Assembly: GCA_026126245.1 (NCBI GenBank)
Contig: JAHCJT010000011.1
Span: 1-34,229, forward strand
Source: Alphaproteobacteria bacterium
GTDB lineage: Bacteria; Pseudomonadota; Alphaproteobacteria; Reyranellales; Reyranellaceae
DNA: 34,229 nucleotides
Direction of reading: 5' to 3'
Shown here: one piece after another, positions 14,810-21,361 of the stretch
Layout: the number at the start of each line of letters is the position of its first letter
Position numbering within the stretch: the first letter of the stretch is position 1
The notes under the pieces: generated by a model
Seen by the model: only the letters and a program-made list of their open reading frames with translations
What the model was told of the DNA's origin: nothing
The model's database searches: none
Position numbers and translations under genes: made by a program

Positions 14810-16312
14810 TCAGGGATCGCGGCCGGACAGGCTTTCGACGATGCGGAACTTCTGCACCTTGCCCATCGGATTGCGCGGCAGCTCGGCGACCAGCTCGATG
14901 CGTCGCGGCACCTTGTAGCCGGCCAGCCGTTCGCGGCAGAACGCCTGCACGCCGGCTGGGTCGGGCTTCGCACCGTTGCGTGCCACGATCACGGCCGTCA
15001 CCTGCTCGCCCCAACGCGCATCGGGCAGACCGACCACGGCCGCCTCCAGCACGCCGGGATGCTCATGCAGCACGCGCTCGACCTCGGCGGTGTAGACGTT
15101 CTCGCCACCGCTGATGATCATGTCCTTCTTGCGATCGACGATGCAGAGGCGCCCGTCGGCCTGCCAGATGCCGATGTCGCCCGACATCACGTAGCCGTTG
15201 CGCCACGCGGCCTGCGTCGCCTCGGGCCGGCCGAGGTAGCCGTCGAAGTGCGTCACGCTCTTGACGCCGACCTCGCCCGCTTCGCCGACGGCGCAGGGCC
15301 GGCCGTCGTCGGCGAAGACGCCGACTTCGTTGCCGAAGGTCGGCCAGCCGACGGAATGCGCCAGCAGCGTTTCGGGCCGCTTGACCTCGAACGTCACCCA
15401 GCCGCCTTCCGTCCAGCCATAGGCCTCGCACACCTTGGCGTTGCCGAACATGCGCATGGCGGTCTGCGTCAGGCTGAGCGGTCCGGGCGCGCCGGAGCTG
15501 ATCATGAAGCGCATCGCCGGCACCGCCGGCTCGCCGCGGCGCTGCCATTCCTGGGCGATCATGCCGGTCATCGACGGCACCAGGAACGCAAACGTGCAGC
15601 TGCCTGTCAGCTCGTCCAGCGCCGCCGCCGGATCGAAAGCCGGCATGATGCGCACCCGCGCCCCGATGCACAGCGCCGCCATCGACAGGCCGGCATAGGA
15701 CAGGTGGAACAGAGGTCCCGGCACCAGCATCAGGTGATCGCCGGTGAGGCCGAACTCCCAGCCCCAGCGCATCAGGGCCGTCAGGTAGTGGTCGTTGCTG
15801 TAGAGCGCGCCCTTGGGGAAGCCGGTCGTGCCCGAGGTGTAGCCCACGACGCAGGGCATTGCGCCGCGATCCTGCACGGCCAGCACCGGCGGGCTGACGG
15901 CAGCCGGCGTGGCGATGTCCTCGGCAAGCACCACGCGCGCCCGATGCTCGGCCGCCACCGTGGCGGCGACTTCGGCGTAGGTGCGGTCGGTCAGGATCAG
16001 GCGCGCACCGCTGTCGCCGACGATGAAGCCGACTTCCGGTGCCGCCAGCCGGGTGTTGACCGGCACGGCGGTCACGCCGGCCCACTGGCAGGCGAGGTAG
16101 GCCAGCAGCGCGTCGGCGCCATTGCCCAGCAGCACTGCCACCATCCGGCCCTGCGGCCCTGGTTCGACGGCGCCGACGGCATCGGCCAGCGCCACCACGC
16201 GGCGCCACGCCTGACCGTAGGTCAGCGTCGTGCCGCCCAGCACCTCGATCGCCGGCCGGTCGGGATGGGCGAGCGCCCGCGCCGCGACGCTCTCGGCGAT
16301 GGTCAGATGCAT
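14810..16312 (-). CDS. AMP-dependent acyl-CoA synthetase/ligase
   Basis: 500 residues, ANL superfamily. It activates a carboxylic acid with ATP to an acyl-adenylate and then joins it to CoA (or to a carrier thiol). Seen: the P-loop-like TSGTTGFPKG (159-168), the aromatic-site region GPLFHLSYAGLSM, the A5 motif YGWTEGGW (usual YGxTE), the A7-A8 hinge SGDIGIWQADGRLCIVDRKK followed by DMIISGGENVYTAEVE, and the catalytic Lys485 in NPMGKVQKF. Length and motifs match medium/long-chain or aromatic acyl-CoA ligases; substrate cannot be fixed. GGAGG lies upstream of the ATG, 12 nt after the ketosynthase stop, so it is the last gene of a TetR-ketosynthase-ligase operon. It could charge the starter or product used by the ketosynthase. 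Confidence 0.93.
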   Translation of the reverse strand: MHLTIAESVAARALAHPDRPAIEVLGGTTLTYGQAWRRVVALADAVGAVEPGPQGRMVAVLLGNGADALLAYLACQWAGVTAVPVNTRLAAPEVGFIVGDSGARLILTDRTYAEVAATVAAEHRARVVLAEDIATPAAVSPPVLAVQDRGAMPCVVGYTSGTTGFPKGALYSNDHYLTALMRWGWEFGLTGDHLMLVPGPLFHLSYAGLSMAALCIGARVRIMPAFDPAAALDELTGSCTFAFLVPSMTGMIAQEWQRRGEPAVPAMRFMISSGAPGPLSLTQTAMRMFGNAKVCEAYGWTEGGWVTFEVKRPETLLAHSVGWPTFGNEVGVFADDGRPCAVGEAGEVGVKSVTHFDGYLGRPEATQAAWRNGYVMSGDIGIWQADGRLCIVDRKKDMIISGGENVYTAEVERVLHEHPGVLEAAVVGLPDARWGEQVTAVIVARNGAKPDPAGVQAFCRERLAGYKVPRRIELVAELPRNPMGKVQKFRIVESLSGRDP

Positions 16313-16324
16313 GCCCGGCCTCCG

Positions 16325-17581
16325 TCAGTCACGCGTGACGATCAGCGACGCGTTCTGGCCGCCGAAGCCGAACGAGTTGACCTGCAGCGTGCGGTAGTCC
16401 AGCGCACGCGGCGCGCCGATCACGATGTCGAATTGCGCCTCGGGATCGGGATCGTCGGTGTTGGCGGTGTGCACGAAGCGGCCGTCGCGCATGCCCAGCA
16501 GGCCGGTGATGATCGCCATGCCGCCGGACGCGGCGCCGCTGTGGCCGATGTGGCCCTTGATCGAGGCGACGGGCAGCTTCTGCGGCCGATCGCCGTGCAC
16601 CCGGTTGATGGCGCGGATCTCGGCCGTGTCGCCCTTGGGCGTGCCGGTGGCGTGCGCGATCAGGGCATCGACCGCCCCGGCGTCGATGCCGGCATCGGCG
16701 ATCGCCAGTTCCATGGCGCGCGCCTCCCACTTGCCGGTCGGCTCGGGCGAGGAGGGATGGAAGGCGTCGGCCAGGCTGCCGTAGCCGCGTACGTAGCCCA
16801 GGATCGGCACGCCGCGGGCGCGGGCGCGATCGCCGCGCTCCAGTACCAGCATCGCGGCGCCTTCGCCGACCACGATGCCGCTGCGCTTGGCGTCGAACGG
16901 CAGCATGGCGCGGTGCGGGTCGTGCGACGGCGCATCCATGCCGTAGAGCGTGCTGGTGTGGAACATCGCCGGCACGAAATCGCCGTCGGCGCCGCCGCCG
17001 GCCAGGCTGATGCCGCCTTCGGTGGCGCCGGCGATCATCACGTCGGCCTGGCCGCCGGCGATCAGGCGCGCCGCCGTACCGATGGCATCGAGCGACGAGG
17101 CGCAGGCCGTGGTCACGGTCAGGCTGGGGCCGTGCAGGTGGTAGCGCATGGCGATCTGGGCGGCGGCCATGTTGGGCCAGATCTGGATCTGCGTCTTGCG
17201 CGGGATCGCCTGCGGGCCCTCGGTATCGAGCAGGTATTGCGCCTTCATCACCGCCCGCGCGCCGCCGATGCTGGTGCCATGCACGACGCCGGTGCGTTCA
17301 GCGTCGACATCACCCAGGCCGGCCTGCTGCACCGCCTGTTGTGCTGCCGCCAGCGCGAACTGCGCGAACAGGTCGGTGCCGGCCTCGATCTGCGCGTCCA
17401 TCCAGTCGCGCGGCGCGAAGTCGGTGATGGTGCCCCACCACGCCCTGCCGTCGCCGCCGCTTGTCGTCCACGGCGCCGGCCGGATGGCGACCTCGCCGGC
17501 CAGCAGCCGGCGATGGAACTCCTCGACGGCAAGTCCCAGCGCGGAGACGATGCCGGTGCCGGTGATGGCGATATCGAGCAT
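16325..17581 (-). CDS. Beta-ketoacyl synthase (KAS I/II, FabF-like)
   Basis: 418 residues, thiolase fold, decarboxylative condensing enzyme. Seen: ITGTGIVSALG start, the nucleophile Cys160 in TTACASSLDA, His310 in AHATGTPKGDTAE and His344 in IKGHIGHSGAASG, the complete Cys-His-His triad of elongating ketosynthases, plus the closing NSFGFGGQNASLIV. Housekeeping FabF normally sits with fabG and acpP; here there is no carrier protein, ketoreductase or malonyl transferase nearby. Its partners are a TetR gene 3 nt upstream and an acyl-CoA ligase 12 nt downstream. This suggests an accessory role such as a special lipid or small polyketide-like product using carriers made elsewhere (inference). It is FabF-like rather than FabH-like because of the two histidines instead of His/Asn. 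Confidence 0.93.
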   Translation of the reverse strand: MLDIAITGTGIVSALGLAVEEFHRRLLAGEVAIRPAPWTTSGGDGRAWWGTITDFAPRDWMDAQIEAGTDLFAQFALAAAQQAVQQAGLGDVDAERTGVVHGTSIGGARAVMKAQYLLDTEGPQAIPRKTQIQIWPNMAAAQIAMRYHLHGPSLTVTTACASSLDAIGTAARLIAGGQADVMIAGATEGGISLAGGGADGDFVPAMFHTSTLYGMDAPSHDPHRAMLPFDAKRSGIVVGEGAAMLVLERGDRARARGVPILGYVRGYGSLADAFHPSSPEPTGKWEARAMELAIADAGIDAGAVDALIAHATGTPKGDTAEIRAINRVHGDRPQKLPVASIKGHIGHSGAASGGMAIITGLLGMRDGRFVHTANTDDPDPEAQFDIVIGAPRALDYRTLQVNSFGFGGQNASLIVTRD

Positions 17582-17584
17582 GGT

Positions 17585-18190
17585 TCACCGTCCTCTCGCC
17601 GCAACCAGGCGCGGCCGCGCCGCCGGCGCATCGCCGGTCAGCAGGGCGAGCGCCTCGCGGAAGAAACGCTTGCCGGCCGGCGGCGCGGCGGCCTCGATGC
17701 GGGCGACATTTGCCGACAGCAGCATGCGCGCCCGCAGCGCCGCCTCGTCGCGCGCGTAGCCGAGATCGCGGAACGCCTGCGTCAGGAACGCCAGCACGAT
17801 GGCTTCGGCGTTGCGCATGGCGGCGGCGGCGCGCGGATCGGTGGCGGCCCACACGCGCATGGCCGCGTCGAGCCGGAACAGCCGCGTGCGGGCGCTCAGC
17901 GTGCGCAGGCGCCGCAGCCGGGTCAGCGGATCGGCACTGCCTTCGGCAGCCTGGCGCAGCGTATCGTGCACCTGGTCGGCGGTGAAGTGCTCGGCCACGG
18001 CGCTGAGGTAGGAGTCGAAGTCGGCGAAGTGGTGGTAGAAGCTGCCGGTCGAGACGTGCAGGCGGCGGGTGAGCGCCGCCAGCTTCAGACCGGCGATGCC
18101 GGCGTCGCACAGGATCGCCTGGCCGGCCTCGAGCCAGTCCAGCCGGGTGAGGCGCCCGGTGCGCCGGAGTGTGCCGCTGCGGCTTGTCAT
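17585..18190 (-). CDS. TetR/AcrR-family transcriptional regulator
   Basis: 201 residues. Seen: an N-terminal helix-turn-helix (about 15-62) with GQAILCDAGIAGLKLAALTR and VSTGSFYHHFADFDSYL, the last being the TetR recognition helix and its YxxF pattern, followed by a variable all-helical ligand domain that ends in a low-complexity Ala/Arg tail. It is the first gene of the minus-strand operon with the ketosynthase and ligase and is divergent from the flavoprotein gene. The 67-nt divergent gap is AT-rich and has a small palindrome close to its own start; the ATG has no SD. Probably represses both units until a CoA ester or acid ligand appears (inference from TetR members next to acyl-CoA genes). 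Confidence 0.92.
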   Translation of the reverse strand: MTSRSGTLRRTGRLTRLDWLEAGQAILCDAGIAGLKLAALTRRLHVSTGSFYHHFADFDSYLSAVAEHFTADQVHDTLRQAAEGSADPLTRLRRLRTLSARTRLFRLDAAMRVWAATDPRAAAAMRNAEAIVLAFLTQAFRDLGYARDEAALRARMLLSANVARIEAAAPPAGKRFFREALALLTGDAPAARPRLVAARGR

Positions 18191-18200
18191 GCGGCGAAAC

Positions 18201-18216
18201 CATAAGATAAGTTATG
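18201..18216. promoter_or_regulatory. AT-rich palindrome in the TetR/flavoprotein divergent gap
   Basis: CATAA and TTATG flank a 6-nt centre (18201-18216), followed by a second GTTAT. It stands out as AT-rich in GC-rich surroundings, 10 nt from the TetR start, and probably covers the promoter and operator for both directions. Confidence 0.45.
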
Positions 18217-18257
18217 TTATTGTCAAACCGTGCCTGAGGACGGACGAGGAGGGAACG

Positions 18258-19670
18258 ATGGGCCTGAAGACCCCGGCGGAATACGTCGCCAGCCTGCGCG
18301 ACGGGCGCGTCACCTACTGGGACGGCGAGCGCATCGACGACATCACCACCCATCCGCGCTTCCGGGTGCCGATCGAGGTGGCGTCGCGCGACTACCTCTA
18401 CGACGATCCCAGCCATGCCGAGCTGCGCAGCTTCGCGACCGACGAGGGCGGACGGGCGCACCGCATCTACCAGATCCCGCGCAGCGAGGCCGACCTCGCC
18501 ACGCGCGTCGAGCTGATGTACCACACCTCGATCGTCGGGCTGGTCAGCGGCGTCTACATGGCGCTGATGAGCGTCAAGGACGCCGTCGCCAAGGTGAACC
18601 CGCAATACGCCGCCAACATCGAGGCGATGTACCGCCACGCCCGCGACAACGATCTGCGCGCCGCCGAGGTGATCACCGACGCCAAGGGCGACCGCAAGCG
18701 CAAGGCGCACGAGCAGGACGATCCCGACCTCTATCTGCGCATCGTCAAGCGCAGCAACGAGGGCATCGTGGTGCGCGGCGCCAAGCTGCACATCACCGGC
18801 GCCTCGCTGTGCCACGAGCTGGTGGTCATGCCGACCAAGGGCATGCGCCAGGACGAGACCGACTACGCCGTGTCGTTCTCCATCCCGGTCAACACCAAGG
18901 GCGTCAAGATCATCAACCGCAGCTTCGCGCCGGCCGAGCTCAACGCCTTCGACTACCCGGCCAGCGCGCATCACAGCATTCCGGAAGGCTTCGTGATCTT
19001 CGATGACGTCTTCGTGCCGTGGGAGCGCGTCTTCCTCGCCGGCGAAGTGCAGCTCGCCAGCCTGTTCGCCCAGTCGCTCGGCCTGTGGGAACGCACCGGC
19101 GGGCTGGTCGAGGCGGTGCGGATGTCGCAGATCTTCGTCGGCCTGGCGCAGCTGGTTAGCGAGCACCAGGGCAAGGAACGCGATCCCGTCGTGCAGAACT
19201 CGGTCGCCGAGCTGATCAGCTACGCCGAGATGCTGCGCATGAGCCTCGACTACGCCTGCCGCAACTACGAGCGCACGCCATCGGGCATGATCCATCCCAA
19301 CGTGCTGGCCGTGAACGTTGCCAAGTACTACTACGCCGCCAACTACCACCAGACGATCCGCTACCTGCACGACGTCAGCGGCGGGCTGGTCATCACGCTG
19401 CCGCTGGAGGCCGATCTGCGCAACGAGGAGTCGGGCAAGTATCTGCGCAAGTACCTCAAGAGCGTGCCCGGCGCCGAACCCGAAACCCGCATGCGCGTCT
19501 ACAACCTGATCCGCGACCTCACGGCCGATGCCTATGGCGGCTGGCAATTCGTGGTCGCGCTGCAGGCCGGCGGCGGATTGAACGCGCAGCGCATCATGAT
19601 GCACCGGACCTACGACATGGCCACTGCCCGGGCGCGGGCGCTGGCCGCCGCCGGCGCGACGCCGCACTGA
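18258..19670 (+). CDS. 4-hydroxyphenylacetate 3-hydroxylase / 4-hydroxybutyryl-CoA dehydratase family flavoprotein
   Basis: 470 residues, acyl-CoA-dehydrogenase-like fold. Seen: AEYVASLRDGRVTYWDGERI start, SEADLATRVELMYHTSIVG, DPDLYLRIVKRSNEGIVVRG, AKLHITGASLCHELVVMPT, DYAVSFSIPVNTKG, FDDVFVPWERVFL, and ANYHQTIRYLHDVSGGLVIT. The order and wording match the HpaB/AbfD family. Known: AbfD of Clostridium binds a [4Fe-4S] cluster with Cys99, Cys103, His292 and Cys299. Here there are only two cysteines (185, 334), neither at those sites, so the radical dehydratase reaction is unlikely; a flavin-dependent hydroxylase or another CoA-ester reaction is possible. No flavin reductase (HpaC) gene is near. 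A strong SD (GAGGAGGG, 18246-18253) fixes ATG 18258. Probably regulated by the divergent TetR gene. Confidence 0.88.
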   Translation: MGLKTPAEYVASLRDGRVTYWDGERIDDITTHPRFRVPIEVASRDYLYDDPSHAELRSFATDEGGRAHRIYQIPRSEADLATRVELMYHTSIVGLVSGVYMALMSVKDAVAKVNPQYAANIEAMYRHARDNDLRAAEVITDAKGDRKRKAHEQDDPDLYLRIVKRSNEGIVVRGAKLHITGASLCHELVVMPTKGMRQDETDYAVSFSIPVNTKGVKIINRSFAPAELNAFDYPASAHHSIPEGFVIFDDVFVPWERVFLAGEVQLASLFAQSLGLWERTGGLVEAVRMSQIFVGLAQLVSEHQGKERDPVVQNSVAELISYAEMLRMSLDYACRNYERTPSGMIHPNVLAVNVAKYYYAANYHQTIRYLHDVSGGLVITLPLEADLRNEESGKYLRKYLKSVPGAEPETRMRVYNLIRDLTADAYGGWQFVVALQAGGGLNAQRIMMHRTYDMATARARALAAAGATPH

Positions 19671-19681
19671 GGTGGAATCTG

Positions 19682-19762
19682 CCTGCGCGGCTGGCTGATG
19701 GCGCGCAGGTCCGGCGCCAGGCCGGCGCGGTCCTGCGATCGCTGGCGCAGGCAAGATCGCAG
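19682..19762 (+). other. Two stem-loops between flavoprotein and carboxyltransferase genes
   Basis: CCTGCGCG (19682-19689) pairs with CGCGCAGG (19702-19709), and CTGCGATC (19733-19740) pairs with GATCGCAG (19755-19762). Both are perfect 8-bp inverted repeats. They fill most of the 110-nt gap and could act as attenuator, partial terminator or RNA-processing site. Confidence 0.45.
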
Positions 19763-19780
19763 CTTCGTCGGGGGCAGGTG

Positions 19781-21358
19781 ATGAGCAACGCTGAGAAGAC
19801 GATGCGCGGGTTGATTGACGGCATCGCCGAGGCGCGCGCGTCGCTCGACGATGCGGCGCGCGGTCCCGCCATCGAACGCCAGCACGCGCGCGGCAAGCTG
19901 AGCGCGCGCGAGCGGCTGGCGCGCCTCGTCGACGAGGGCTCGTTCGTCGAGGTGGGCGGCCTGGTGGCGGAAGACGATGATGCCAGCGCCGCCACCGGCC
20001 GGGCGCGGGCGCCGGCCGATGGCGTCGTCGTGGGCACGGCCCGCATCGACGGAAGGCCGGCCGTCGTGCTGTCGCAGGACTTCTCGGTGTTCGGCGGCAG
20101 CAGCGGCAAACTGGGCAGCGCCAAGACCCGGCGCGCGGTGCAGATCGCGATCACGTCGGGCCTGCCGCTGGTCTTGCTGCTGGACGGCGGCGGCCATCGC
20201 ATCCAGGACGGCCAGGACGCACGCCACTTCGCGCATGCCAACGGCCTGTTCCACGACATGGCGCGCGCCTCGGGCTGGATTCCCGTCGTCGCCCTGATGC
20301 TGGGCGCCGGCTTCGCCGGACCGACCAACTACGCCGGCCTCGCCGACTTCGTGGTCATGGTGCGCGGCCTGTCGACCATGGGGCTGGCCGGGCCGGCCCT
20401 CGTCAAGGCCGCGACCGGCGAGGATATCGACACGCAGGCGCTGGGCGGCGCCGAGATCCAGGTCGACAGGCAGGGGCTTGCGGACCTCGGCGTCGCCGAC
20501 GAGGACGCCGCCTTCGCCGCGGCGCGGCGGTTTCTCTCGTACCTGCCGGGCAATGCGCGCGCGCCGCAGGCGATGACGCCCAGCGAGCAGCCGGCCGGGC
20601 CGATCGACGATGCGATCCTCGATCTCGTGCCGGTCTCGACGCGCAAGGCCTATGACGTGCGCAAGGTGCTGGCGCTGATCGCCGACCGCGACAGCCTGTT
20701 CGAACTCAAGCCGACCTTCGCCGGCAACCTCGTGACCGCCTTCGCGCGCCTGGGCGGCCGGCCGGTCGGCCTGATCGCCAACCAGGCGCTGCGTCTGGGC
20801 GGCATGCTGGACTCCAACGCCTGCGACAAGGGCGCGCATTTCATCGCACTGTGCGACGCCTTCGGCCTGCCGCTGGTGTCGTTCATCGACGTGCCGGGCT
20901 TTGCCATCGGCTCCGGGGCCGAGCGCACGGCTTTGGGGCGGCGCAGCGCCAAGCTGATCTTCGAGTGGGGCCATGCCAGCGTGCCGCGCATCGCCGTGGT
21001 GCTGCGCAAGGGCTACGGCCTGGGCTATTTCGCGATGTGCGGCGGCCGCAGCTTCGCGGCCGACGCCTGCTTCGCCTGGCCCAGCGCCGAGATCTGCGCC
21101 ATGTCGATCGAGGGCGCCATCGATGTCGCCTACCGCAAGGACTACGCGTCGGCACCCGATCCCCAGGCGCGGCGCCAGCAGATGATCGACGAAACGCGCG
21201 CGCGGGTCGGCGCGCTGCGCGCCGCCGAAGGCTTCGGCGTCGACGACATCATCGATCCGCGCGACACGCGGCGGCGCCTGATCGAGGTGCTGGCCTATGC
21301 CCAGGCGCGGCGGCCGAACGATCACCCGCCGAAGTTCCGCTCGATCGTGCCGATCTGA
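19781..21358 (+). CDS. Acyl-CoA carboxylase carboxyltransferase (beta) subunit
   Basis: 525 residues, normal for a PccB/MccB-like carboxyltransferase, which moves CO2 from carboxybiotin to an acyl-CoA. Seen: the lead RQHARGKLSARERLARLVDEGSF-type segment, the N-half crotonase core with VLSQDFSVFGGSSGK and LLDGGGHRIQDG, MGLAGPALVKAATGE, and the C-half with LIANQALRLGGMLD, SFIDVPGFAIGSGAE, YGLGYFAMCGGRSF and IEGAIDVAYRKDY. The usual SGGARIQEG oxyanion segment is altered to GGGHRIQDG, and PGFLPG to PGFAIG, so substrate choice may differ from propionyl-CoA. No biotin carboxylase/carrier subunit is nearby. ATG 19781 has a GGGGCAGG upstream; an adjacent GTG is less likely. Same strand as the flavoprotein gene; its stop is only 3 nt from the convergent membrane-protein gene. 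Confidence 0.88.
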   Translation: MSNAEKTMRGLIDGIAEARASLDDAARGPAIERQHARGKLSARERLARLVDEGSFVEVGGLVAEDDDASAATGRARAPADGVVVGTARIDGRPAVVLSQDFSVFGGSSGKLGSAKTRRAVQIAITSGLPLVLLLDGGGHRIQDGQDARHFAHANGLFHDMARASGWIPVVALMLGAGFAGPTNYAGLADFVVMVRGLSTMGLAGPALVKAATGEDIDTQALGGAEIQVDRQGLADLGVADEDAAFAAARRFLSYLPGNARAPQAMTPSEQPAGPIDDAILDLVPVSTRKAYDVRKVLALIADRDSLFELKPTFAGNLVTAFARLGGRPVGLIANQALRLGGMLDSNACDKGAHFIALCDAFGLPLVSFIDVPGFAIGSGAERTALGRRSAKLIFEWGHASVPRIAVVLRKGYGLGYFAMCGGRSFAADACFAWPSAEICAMSIEGAIDVAYRKDYASAPDPQARRQQMIDETRARVGALRAAEGFGVDDIIDPRDTRRRLIEVLAYAQARRPNDHPPKFRSIVPI

Positions 21359-21361
21359 CGG

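Noticed and set aside
15059..18205. A 1048-codon open frame on the plus strand opposite the ligase, ketosynthase and TetR genes
   Set aside because: Same reason: a shadow of genes whose full catalytic motifs are on the other strand.
17310..19754. An 814-codon minus-strand frame over the flavoprotein gene
   Set aside because: Low-complexity composition, crosses the divergent promoter, and is opposite a gene with clear family motifs.
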